DNA of 64,000 nt from Chiua virens (taxonomy: Eukaryota; Basidiomycota; Agaricomycetes; Boletales; Boletaceae). The notes beneath the pieces are model-generated. The model searched no databases and had not been told where the DNA came from. It saw only the letters and a program-made list of their open reading frames with translations. The translations under genes and the position numbers were made by a program. Below, one piece after another: positions 35,079 through 43,855 of the stretch (positions within the stretch are counted from its first letter, which is position 1; the number at the start of each line of letters is the position of its first letter). The stretch is taken from positions 248,001 through 312,000 of the forward strand of contig JAHNUO010000015.1 of the NCBI GenBank assembly GCA_019787685.1. The letters run 5' to 3'.

Positions 35079-35274
35079 TGTTAATAGCTGGAATCACACA
35101 GCTGGAGTCCACAGTGAGAAACTGAAGAAAGCGAACACTGTGGAACTCCGACTATAAACTAGGTGTGAAACAAACACAAACAATCAGCCACAAGTGTGGC
35201 GCAATATCCAAATATAGTATATTAGCTAAAATGCGCGCAGTGCGCAATCAGAAAGCGAACATATACATCTAATA
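35079..35274 (-). repeat. Left LTR-E, short form (196 bp)
   Basis: Sense starts TATTAGATGTATATG and ends GCTATTAACA. A primer-site-like GTATCAGCATACC follows in sense. It is near-identical to the right LTR-E (one substitution, a 1-bp indel) but lacks the 50-bp GTATGT...CAG block. It is the left arm of the giant palindrome. Confidence 0.88.
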
Positions 35275-35500
35275 GTTTGACATGGCAGCAGCCATGGAAA
35301 CAGGAACAGAAGGAGCAAGAACAGGCAAAGGGGGATCTGGGGCTGAGGAACAGGATCATTGTTGACTCAACGCTGTCTATGCTGGCCAAGCAGTATAAAC
35401 AGCGTTGAGTCAACAATGATCCTGTTCCTCAGCCCCAGATCCCCCTTTGCCTGTTCTTGCTCCTTCTGTTCCTGTTTCCATGGCTGCTGCCATGTCAAAC

Positions 35501-35747
35501 TATTAGATGTATATGTTCGCTTTCTGATTGCGCACTGCGCGCATTTTAGCTAATATACTATATTTGGATATTGCGCCACACTTGTGGCTGATTGTTTGTG
35601 TTTGTTTCACACCTAGTTTATAAGTCGGAGTTCCACAGTGTTCGCTTTCTTCAGTTTCTCACTGTGGACTCCAGGTATGTCGCATTTAGCCTCTAATACA
35701 CCAGTTTCTCACTGTGGACTCCAGCTGTGTGATTCCAGCTGTTAACA
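35501..35747 (+). repeat. Right LTR-E, long form (247 bp)
   Basis: Starts TATTAGATGTATATG and ends GCTGTTAACA. It contains the stem (GGAGTTCCACAGTG / CACTGTGGACTCC) and the 50-bp block 35675-35724 (GTATGTCGC...CACTGTGGACTCCAG), which repeats the 21 bases before it. A CTAAT in the block fits a branch point. Confidence 0.88.
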
Positions 35748-35749
35748 CT

Positions 35750-35960
35750 CACACCCGATGATCATATTCATGTAGCCTATTATCCCGCACACACCACCCA
35801 GGTTTATCAAGGTCTTGATGTCGTTGTTTAGTGGTTCTGGAGTGAGCAATGTGATAAGTGGGCATGGGAGACAGAACAGGGAATCATCCAGCCAATTGTG
35901 TCAAAATCTATAGCCATCATCTTTGGGCATTATGCCAGCCCTTGTATGCACTGCTTTTCA
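35750..35960 (+). pseudogene. pogo/DDE_1 transposase fragment
   Basis: Frame reading PDDHIH, then YYPAHTTQVYQGLDVVVFS (about 35757-35830). The block YPxHTT-x-x-YQGLDV is a hallmark of fungal pogo-type DDE transposases just before the last catalytic acid. Downstream the frame shifts. The fragment lies directly against the right LTR-E. Confidence 0.75.
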
Positions 35961-36052
35961 AATGATTTCAACCATGATGATACCTTATCGACAATAGCAT
36001 GATTGTGATGAGCAAGGAGACATCAAAGAAGCCTCATCAACTGATTGAACAC

Positions 36053-36170
36053 CAAGTCTAAATACAGTAGGTAGATACAGTATCAAACAGCCATGTAGCC
36101 AAAACTCTAAGTATGGGTGATAAATCAAATACAGAGGGCAACCGTTAATGCGCAATCACTGCATCTAACA
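36053..36170 (-). repeat. LTR-B 5' portion (3' LTR of a deleted copia), truncated
   Basis: Sense start TGTTAGATGCAGTGATTGCG at 36170, preceded in sense by the polypurine tract CAGGGGGGTG (36171-36180). The downstream half, including the stem-loop, is cut off at about 36053. Confidence 0.85.
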
Positions 36171-36171
36171 C

Positions 36172-36990
36172 ACCCCCCTGATTGTGCATCAGCTTCCACC
36201 ATTCACGAGGTCGCTGTCGAGTCCTGCGAGGCAGACGAGCTCCACTGCCAACTGGCTCAGGCGCTGGGGGAGGCGTGACAGGATCCTGCGGCAACACTCT
36301 GGGAACTGCGATAGGTGTGTGGGGTTCTGCATCCTGATCATCCTGATCAATTGGAGGAGGAGGAAGCAAAGGCACCCCCCCAGGGGGTAGAATCCCAGGA
36401 GGGCAGAGCATCATTGACCATGGAGTTATCACTATGTGGTGGTGCTGTGTAAGGCAACATGGGCGCAACATAAGGCACAAGGGGCGCAATGATGGGTGCT
36501 GGGCCATGTGGGCTAAGGGTGGGGCGTGCATTGAAGTCAGCGCATTCTGAGATGATGGTGTGCTTGGTGGTCGGGTTGCAGAACTTCCAGCCCTTGTACC
36601 CATCTGGGTAGCCAATGAACACGCATTTTTCGTAGTGGGGGCGCAAAGTAGTGCGGTTGTCTGGCAGTCGATTCCCAAACGCGAAGGTGGGAGAGCATCT
36701 GGTTTGTGTCCATGCCGTCCAGAGTGGCTGTGGGGATCGATTCCACACATGCACAAGAGTCGCCCCAGAAGGCCATAGCTAGGCCAGACTCCTTTAACAT
36801 GAATGTAATGTGCTCACTGAGGACGGGCTCAGAGTGTTGTCTATGCTAGTAACGAAGAGAGGTGGTCCAGAAGCGCACAAAAACATCATTTGCATCGCAT
36901 TGATTGTACAACAAAGGAGGAGTTACGAGTTAGATACAGGACAGCGAGGAGATTGTTGCGAAGCTCTGGAACATGCAAGACGAGGAATAC
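36172..36990 (-). pseudogene. Copia remnant: protease scrap, integrase C-terminus, linker, joined to 3' end
   Basis: In sense: protease end HVPELRNNLLAVLYLT (about 36985-36935), a gap, then integrase MLKESGLAMAFWGDS (about 36800-36755) and VWNRSPQPLW. Next come RPHYEKCVFIGYPDGYKGW (about 36645-36590) and NPTTKHTIISECADFNARP. The Pro-rich linker runs to RPREWWKLMHNQGG (about 36215-36180), which joins the polypurine tract directly. RT and RNase H are deleted. Confidence 0.86.
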
Positions 36991-37910
36991 AAGAGGATCA
37001 TTGATCAGGGTTTATATACCTAGCTGTAATGCAGAAGTTGTTTATATTAAGTTTGATGCTTATATTTATAAAGGCAGTTAGAGTAAGTACTCTCTTATCA
37101 TGCCTAGACTTGGATCACATATTTATTTGGATATGATAGTGAAACTGAGGCTTCCAAAAGAGGATAAATATAGTGCCAAGCTTGGTTGGATAATCCAATA
37201 TTCATTGTCAATTTGTTTCCCAGGTAAAATTTGTTAATAAATTTGTATACACTGAGTTGTACCAACTACTTGACTGTGCCTGTGGTGTCAGGCCTGAAGT
37301 TCACAGTCAGGTAAGTGATTGATTGTGGAGTCAACAATTTACATAAGGAAAATAACAAAAAACTGCACATTTTGTGATCCTGTGCTGCTAAAGGATCACA
37401 TACATATACTGACAGGCCTGTAATAGCATCACACTTTGGCACCCACTTGCATAGTTTGAGCAGGATCTACTAAGGACAGTGCTCATCAGTCAACTCATTT
37501 CAACTATGGGGGTGTCATTGTTCTTCCTGGCAATATTGTGTCTGAATGCTCTACTCTTTTGGAAGTTCCAGTTCCTCTGTCCTTTACTGAGAGGAAGGCC
37601 TCTGGGCTGTAGGCAACTCCAATCATTACATTATATCACATCCCTCTTTTTTGACTCTGCCTTCACCTATCAACCAAACAAAGATGCTGTTCATATTAAT
37701 ATCAAATGTGCACACTAAACTACAGTGAATTCAATTATCTTGTACCCTTGATGGCTAGCACTCATTTCATACAGTTTATTTTCACAACAGGGGTTACTCC
37801 CTGACAGCAGAGACAAGCAGAAAAGGAAGCTTGTTCAAGAGCTTCTCAAGATGCAAAGACTAATTCTAAATGTGAAACAAGAGGCCTTCCAATATTCAAC
37901 AAGAGATATA
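36991..37910. other. No recognisable gene
   Basis: AT-rich. The frame 37479-37718 is hydrophobic at its start (FFLAILCLNALLFW) but matches nothing I know. No repeats recognised. Confidence 0.45.
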
Positions 37911-37989
37911 TGATAAAACAACTGCACTGGACAGCTGGAGTTCGATGTAAGAGACTAAGGAAGCCATTATATTGAACTCCAAGGCTAAA

Positions 37990-38940
37990 TTGTTGTCCGC
38001 ATCATCTGAGAGCTGCGCTAGGCTGAGCTTCCACCATTCGCGAGGTCTGTGTTGAGTTCTGCGAGGTAGACGAGGACCAATGCCCACTGGCTCAGGTGCA
38101 GGGGGAGGCGTCACAGGCTCCTCAAGCAGCGCTCTGGGAACTACAAGAGGTGTGTGGGGTTCCGTCCTCCTCAACAGGAGGAGGAGGAACCAAAGGCGCC
38201 CCCCCAGGATGTAGAATCCCAGGAGCGGCTGGGGGAGCAGCATCATCTGATATAGAGTCGTCGCTATGGGGTGCTATGTAAGGCGCCATGGGCGCAATGA
38301 TGGGTACTGGGGCAGGGAGGGTGAGGGTAGGGCGCTCGTCGAAATCAGCTTGTTCTGAGATGATGGTGCGTTTGGTGGTGGAATTGTAGAACTTCTAGCC
38401 CTTGTAGCCCTCCGGGTACCCAATGAAAACGCATTTTTCGTAGTGGGGGCGCAAAGCAGGGCGTTTGTCCCTTTGAATATGGACATATGCAGTCGATCCC
38501 CAGACTTGCAGGTGAGAGACGTCTGGTTTGCGTCCATGCCATCGCTGGAAGGGGGTAGAGTCATCGAAAGCTGCTGTGGGGCATCGATTCCACACATGCA
38601 CGAGGGCAGCGAGGGCTTTGCCCCAGAAGGCCATTGGTAGGCCTGACTCCTTCAACATGGCAGTAATGCACTCGCTCAGGACGCGCTCTGCGACTCCATT
38701 CTGCTGAGAACGCCCTCGGACAGTGTGCTGGCGCTCTATGCCGCACTCAGTGGTGAACTTGAGCATCGCGTTGCTCATGTACTCCCCTCCCTTGTCGTCT
38801 CGCAGGGTTTTGATCTTTCGCTCGCTCTGGTTCTCTGCAAACGCTTTAAACTGCGTAAATGCCTCGAAAACGTCCGATTTGGCGCGAATTGGGAGCACAA
38901 AGCGATACTTGGAGTAGTCATCGATGAAAGTGACCCAGTA
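37990..38940 (-). pseudogene. Copia integrase catalytic core and linker
   Basis: The sense frame is open over ~167 codons (38898-38395): FVLPIRAKSDVFEAFTQFK, KTLRDDKGGEYMSNAMLKF, ECGIERQHTVRGRSQQNGVA and ERVLSECITAMLKES. Then GLPMAFWGKALAALVHVWNR and RPHYEKCVFIGYPEGYKGW. The D of LRDDKGGEY and the E of AERVLSE are the second and third DDE acids; the first (VTFIDDYSKY) is at the edge near 38935. A Pro-rich linker follows (APGILHPGGAP; RPREWWKL). This is one of the best preserved copia segments. Confidence 0.92.
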
Positions 38941-38941
38941 G

Positions 38942-39175
38942 TGTTAGATGCAGTGATTGCGCATCAAACCCTTTCTAGGTGCTTTGTCATTCATACTTAG
39001 AGTTTCAGCCACTTGGCTGTTTGGTAGTGTATCTATCTACTGTATTTAGACTTGGAGTTCGATGTAGTCGCTTCCTTAGCTTCTGACATCGAACTCCAGG
39101 TATGTGGCCGCACTAGACTCCCAATTGACAGCTTCTGACATCGAACTCCAGCTGTCCAGTGCAGTTGTCTTTACA
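38942..39175 (+). repeat. LTR-B long form, antisense inside the deleted copia
   Basis: Starts TGTTAGATGCAGTGATTGCG, ends GTTGTCTTTACA. Carries the 52-bp block 39100-39151 (GTATGTGGCC...CTGACATCG AACTCCAG). Flanks AGTAG and TTGTC do not match, and coding sequence on its two sides is not contiguous (gag on one side, mid-integrase on the other), so an insertion followed by deletion or ectopic exchange is likely. Confidence 0.9.
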
Positions 39176-39179
39176 TTGT

Positions 39180-39726
39180 CCAAGTCGGTCAAGAGAGCAA
39201 GTGAGGAGATACAATGGTTAAACTCAGGCCCTAGCGAATGAATCATGGCCATGCAAGTGAGCTCGTTGTCGAGTTTGGTGATGTTGAAGGTGGAGGTGCG
39301 AAGGTCCTTGATTCGAAGCATACAGTCTTCCACTTGAGCAGCAAGGGCAGGGAGTGACTCATTGGGACGCTTCCTGATGCTAAAAAACTCGTCATAAGCC
39401 ACAAAGTGACTGCCAGCCTTCTGCTGCACAAAGACGCCCTTCAGTGCTTTCCAGGCCTTAGTGGGATCATCCTGGTCAGCTCGGATGTGGACTCGCTGAT
39501 CTGGGGCAATGTTGATCATCAACTCCCCAGCAGCCTTGTCCTGTTGGATGTCCCAAGCGGTCTGGTCAGAACTCGAACCAGTGGGACGAAGCTCCTTGCC
39601 ATCCACAAGTCTCCAAAGGCCCTTCAAGCGAAACAGGGCCTTCATCTCCTCGCTCCAGGTGACATAGTTGGTGCCAGACAGAGCCTGAATGCAATGGGAC
39701 AACGATTGGTGAGGCTCAGAGGACAT
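39180..39726 (-). pseudogene. Copia gag, N-terminal 180 residues, open frame
   Basis: Starts ATG at 39726 (MSSEPHQSLSH), then LSGTNYVTWSEEMKALFRLK, LWRLVDGKELRP, QTAWDIQQDKAAGELMINIA, FVQQKAGSHFVAYDEFFSI and LTCMAMIHSLGPEFNHCISS. This is the retrotransposon gag-polypeptide (UBN2-like) fold region of copia, free of stops. At about 39180 it runs into the antisense LTR, losing the zinc knuckle and protease. Confidence 0.9.
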
Positions 39727-39833
39727 GTTGAGGCAATTGGAATGGGTGATGTCGAAAGTGGATGTTGTTTAGGGTAGGTAATAAAACGAAAATGAAGTAT
39801 TGAGGTCTCTCGAGGCTGTTGGGAGTGCTCAAA

Positions 39834-39850
39834 GCGCAGGGCTCATAACC
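39834..39850 (-). promoter_or_regulatory. Copia primer-binding site
   Basis: Sense GGTTATGAGCCCTGCGC immediately follows the 5' LTR end TTTTATCA. It matches 32028-32044 with one change. Confidence 0.6.
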
Positions 39851-40028
39851 TGATAAAACAACTGCACTGGACAGCTGGAGTTCGATGTAAGAGACTAAGC
39901 CATTACATTGAACTCCAAGGCTACATACAGTAGCTAGATACCTTAACAAATATGGTAGTGGCTGAAACTCTAAGTATCAATGACAAAGCAACTAAAGAGG
40001 GGTTGATGCGCAATCACTGCATCTAACA
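39851..40028 (-). repeat. LTR-B 5' LTR, short form (178 bp)
   Basis: Sense start TGTTAGATGCAGTGATTG, end GTTGTTTTATCA. The stem-loop is present with a shortened loop (GGCTTAGTCTC), and ACTCCAG joins CTGTCCAG directly. Confidence 0.9.
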
Positions 40029-40814
40029 AGATACAATTGCTCTTTATTATTACCAGTATTATGGTGCCAAGACCAAGCATGACCTTGAAGGCACTGTTTT
40101 TGCCTTCAGGCTGGATGAGAATAAAGCTTCTTGATTGTGATGTGCATATATCAGAATATATTGCTGGGAATTCCAAGTTTGCATGATGATCATGATCAAA
40201 AGGTACGTATCCTGGCAGAGTGAGAAGTTTTCAATTGTATCACTTGAACATTTGTCACTACCAGCTGTTTTAACTGTGGTTCATATGTATATACTACTCT
40301 CTGTTAAGATTAGACTTGAATGTGTCATTCAGCATTCAAAAATCCTTATGTCAATATGCATGTAACACCTTCAGATTCAATGGGAATGTTCAGTGTCATG
40401 AATGGCACAACAATTTCCAACCATTGCTCTCAGAATGCTTTTGGCTGGTAGTTGTCACTAACAACTGCTTGTGAGTTACAAAGCCCTTTGAATGACCAGT
40501 TTGCCCATGGTGGTAGGTTTTGTCATGCTGCAACTGTTACATAGAGTCAGATTCTAATTGATCAATCTTTTTGGTTCCTTATGACAGCCACAGATGATAT
40601 GATGACTGAATCCCTGCCTTGTCTAGCTAGTTTCAAATCCTCAGCCTTTGAAACTGTATTAGCAGAAATGACAGATGCTCACTACAAATGACCTGTATTA
40701 TCACACTTTCCAGCACCATGAGGCTTATTTAGTTAGCCAGTGCAACTGGCCATTCCTCAACTTTGTTCTCTTCATTCCTATTATCTGACTTTAACAATTT
40801 CATTATTTGGTTTG
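40029..40814. other. No recognisable gene
   Basis: The minus strand at about 40190-40030 reads LEFPAIYSDICTSQSRSFI and GKNSAFKVMLGLGTII, coherent but unrecognised. Otherwise AT-rich unique sequence. Confidence 0.4.
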
Positions 40815-41105
40815 ACCATGGTTGATAAAATTTAGTGATTACATTTAATTTGTGTGATTATATTTGACAAGATTTAATAATTTAGTTTAGTTTGTTTGAT
40901 TGTGTTTGACAAGGTTTAGTGATTTCAATTAGTTTGTTTGATCATGTTTGACAAGGTTTAGTGGTTTTGATCAATTTGTTTGATCCTGTTTGGCAAGATT
41001 TAGTGGTGTTGATTAGTTTGTGTTTTGTTTGGATGAGGGTTAGTTATGTTTGCATTTGGTTTAAATAAGGGTTGGTTGTGTTTCTGTTTTGTTTAGGTAA
41101 GGTCA
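40815..41105 (+). repeat. 42-bp minisatellite, about 6 units
   Basis: The unit begins TGTTTGACAAGGTTTAGTGA and ends TTTGTTTGATCA. Best copies are at about 40905-41030, with diverged units on both sides. T/G-rich on +. No coding role seen. Confidence 0.82.
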
Positions 41106-41709
41106 GGCTTAGATCTAGTTTTGTTTATTTCCATATATTTGCTTCAACTTTGGGTGACTTACTGTCAAATTGATTTATGCTTTTACTTCACTTATATCTG
41201 TCATAGATCTGTACTGCTGTATGCTCTGTAGTAGTCTGTATCCTTCTGTGCCACTTGATGTGGCCAAATCCTTATTACAGGCCATACCCATACATGGGTA
41301 TGGTGATCCACCATATTATCCCAAGATGCCATATTGAGATCCATGGGCCTGGAATATATGGGGGTAGGTTCTATCCATATGGTAATTTTGTTGAGCTGAC
41401 TGAGGTGTTTGGCATAGCACCAGGGCTGTTGTAGACCTATCATACCCCTCTTCTCACAGGTATGCCTTGTGGAACTGCTAAGCCTTAAGTGTTGGAAGTA
41501 TAGTTTTTACCTTGGAATGTAATACTAGTAATGATCTTGGGATTCTTGGTGTTGAATTTAAAGATTTTGGTGTACATTGGGATGAAAGATTGAAGTTAAA
41601 TTTTGTAAAGAACAGTATGACATTAGCAAAATCACAACTGCACAAAAGTAGTTGTCAGGTACATGTAATCAGTAGGATGAAGAATGGACTTGATGAATTA
41701 GGATCTGTA
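41106..41709. other. No recognisable gene
   Basis: Holds a minus frame at 41201-41443 and a + frame at 41512-41715 with no recognisable domain. The second runs into LTR-A. Confidence 0.4.
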
Positions 41710-41961
41710 TGTTAGAGACCGTGTGACTCGGAGGTAGCCAACTCCAGATCTCCGGAGTTGTAACATCGGACGGGACTTGGCTTCACCATATGTGGTGCGC
41801 CCTTGTCACAGTCTGTCCCTATATTTCGGACGTGCAGAGAACGGAGGTAGATATATGACTCAACACATACAGTGAGCAACAAAACTGATGCAATGTTTGT
41901 AGCATTTTGATTGAAGCATGAATATTGAGAGCCCTGTTGATGCTAGACCCCCTAACCTAGG

Positions 41962-42000
41962 TACCATTGGAAAGCCCTGATCAAGGGCTTTCCAATGGTA
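41962..42000. repeat. Perfect hairpin inside Tc1 TIR
   Basis: Arms TACCATTGGAAAGCCCT and its exact complement around GATCA. Repeated near 43323-43361 in the right TIR with one mismatch. Confidence 0.9.
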
Positions 42001-42114
42001 TATGGGTTTATTATGTAATTCTTACTATATTGGGAAATAGTTCGAAATTGATATGAGGTACTCATTGCATCAGTTTTGTTGCTGGTATAAGGGTATCACA
42101 GATTAGTATGAAGT

Positions 42115-43110
42115 TTATCCTCCTTTGGCCTTGATGACCTCCTGAACTCTTCTAGGCATGCTCTCAATCAATCTCTGACACTCCTCCACCCCAATCTTAT
42201 ACCATTCCACTTTAATCCTCTCCCAAAGTTCCAATATCCCCTTAGCTGGCTCAGGATACTCTGCAAGTCTTCTTTTGAGAAGAAACCATAGGTGTTCTAT
42301 GGGATTAAGGTCTGGAGACTGAGCAGGCCATACCATGACCTCAAATTCATGGTCATCAAGCCATTCCCTAGCCTTTCTACTGGTGTGCTTGGGGTCATTA
42401 TCCTGCTAGAGGATAATGTCTTCTGGGAAAAATCCATAATCCACCAGAGTTTGTTGGAGTTCATTCTCCAAAATCTGCACATAGAGATCAGCATCCATCT
42501 TACCATCCATCTTGCAAGCCATTCCAACACCTTCCCAGGTCATACAGCCCCATAGCATCACTGATCCTTCCCCAAACTTAACTGTTCCCTCCACAGTCCT
42601 GTCACTAAGACCCTCTCCTGCCCTTTTCCATGCTCATTTCCTGCCATCTGACCCAATGTGATCAATTTTGGTCTCATCTGACCATATAACTCACTTCCAG
42701 TCCTCAACAGTCCAATGCTGATGGCTTAGAGCAAAGTCCATCCTTGCTCTTCTATGACACTAGGCAAGAAGAGGGCATTTTTGCTTCACTACAGCCTTCA
42801 TACTAGCTTTCTTCAAGTGGCAGCAGATGGTCTGGGGGGATTTCTTCACTTCTTGAAGTGTTTTGGTCACCTGAACTGCATTCTCAGCCTTCCCAGATCC
42901 AATAAGACAAATAGCATGATATATATCAGTAGGAGAAATGATGGAAGGACGACCACCAGAGGCTTTGGGTAGGTTGGGAAGATGTTTGGACCTGAGTCTA
43001 CTAATAGTAGATTGGTTGAGACCAGTAGATTGAGCAATTTGATGGGTTGATTGTCCCAATTCCAAGAAAGAGATGATATGATGAGTTTGGTCAACTGAGA
43101 GAGATTTCAT
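42115..43110 (-). pseudogene. Tc1-like DD34E transposase with four in-frame stops
   Basis: One continuous phase from ATG (43110, MKSLSVDQTHHII) to TAA at 42115, about 330 codons. HTH 1: LELGQSTHQIAQSTGLNQST. HTH 2: GRPSIISPTDIYHAI. Core: IWSDETK (first D), QDNDPKHTS (second D), SPDLNPIEHLW (E, 34 residues on). There is no frameshift. The only lesions are stops at LLA*CH (TAG), DWK*VIW (TGA), GRK*AWK (TGA) and IL*QDND (TAG). Each is explained by one C:G to T:A transition from CAG, CGA or TGG. The protein is related to element 1 but clearly a different subfamily. Confidence 0.94.
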
Positions 43111-43855
43111 GATGATGATTGTGGACAAAGTAATAGTGTGTGTGTGTGTTTGTATCATGTTGAACTTATTGCATGTCACATGATCCATTGCTTATGTAAC
43201 AACCACTTGCAATATGCATTTTGAATACTTTAGAGTGTCAGCAACAAAACTGATGCAATGAGTACCTCACATCAATTTCGAAATATTTCCAGATATAGTA
43301 AGAATTACATAATAAACCTATATACCATTGGAAAGCCCTTGATCAGGGCTTTCAAATGGTACCTAGGTTAGGGGGTCTAGCATCATCAGGGCTCTCAATA
43401 TTCATGCTTCAATCAAAATACTACAAACATTGCATCAGTTTTGTTGCTCACTGTAAAGTGGAGTCGAGCGGAGTAAAGACCGTCAAGGTCTTACAGAGTG
43501 TTTGGAGTGAGTCGTACAAATAAACTAATATTCAGACTAAGGGTACACAGTCAGGGTACTACAGTTTATATACTCGGAGTGGAATAGAGATTAGTAACGG
43601 AGTTGGTAAGAACTGAGTAAGACGGAAGATCGGGAAACTACATAGCTGGAGGTAAGTCGGGTACTGAGAAAGCCGGAGCTGTGCTCGTAAGCGAGACACA
43701 GGTTATGTACTAAAATAAAAGAGGAGACATATGTATGTAACGGAGGTCTGGGGTCGCGGAGTTGCGTCCTGAGGGAGATTGACCTGGAGTTATCGTCTAA
43801 GAGAAACGGAGTTATATCCGGAGGAATGGAGAATGGAGCGGTATATGACACTGTA

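Larger units (their letters stand above)
35079..35747. repeat. Near-perfect palindrome: two LTR-E ends head to head
   Basis: Left arm 35079-35376 and right arm 35399-35747, with a 22-bp spacer (35377-35398). By base-by-base reading the arms differ only by one substitution, a 1-bp indel and the 50-bp block at 35675-35724. The inner ~102 bp of each arm is the last part of the LTR-E internal region (VPQPQIPL, ending SMAAAMSNY-stop); the outer part is the LTR. Confidence 0.95.
37911..40028 (-). mobile_element. Deleted copia element with two short-form LTR-B ends
   Basis: 5' LTR 39851-40028 and truncated 3' LTR 37911-37989, both without the GTATGT block. Between them in sense: primer-binding site, leader, gag (39726-39180), an LTR-B in the opposite orientation (38942-39175), then integrase and linker (38940-37990). 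Protease and the start of integrase are missing, as are RT and RNase H. Flanks are AGATA (40029-40033) and ATATA (37906-37910), a 4 of 5 match that may be a decayed target duplication. Confidence 0.83.
41870..43453 (-). mobile_element. Tc1/mariner element 2, complete, TA target duplication
   Basis: 1584 bp. Tips CAGTGAGCAACAAAACTG and its inverse, flanked by TA (41868-41869 and 43454-43455). TIRs of ~215-235 bp (41870-42085; 43221-43453). As in element 1, each TIR ends internally with an inverted copy of the tip (TGCATCAGTTTTGTTGCTG). In the middle of the left TIR is a perfect hairpin at 41962-42000 with 17-bp arms TACCATTGGAAAGCCCT and a 5-base loop; the right TIR has the same hairpin with one mismatch. 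Confidence 0.96.
41710..43850 (-). repeat. Solo LTR-A with target duplication CTGTA, split by Tc1 element 2
   Basis: Ends TGTTAGAGACC (41710) and GTATATGACA (43850), flanked by CTGTA at 41705-41709 and 43851-43855. The halves 41710-41869 and 43454-43850 join at a TA to give the uninterrupted sequence seen in the 8042 copy (CAACACATAAAGTGGAG). This copy keeps more CpG sites than the others, so it is probably the youngest LTR-A here. Confidence 0.95.

Noticed and set aside
35222..35553. Two identical 64-codon frames as a duplicated small gene
   Set aside because: They are the same sequence in the two arms of the palindrome and read through LTR and the end of the internal region in a non-coding phase.
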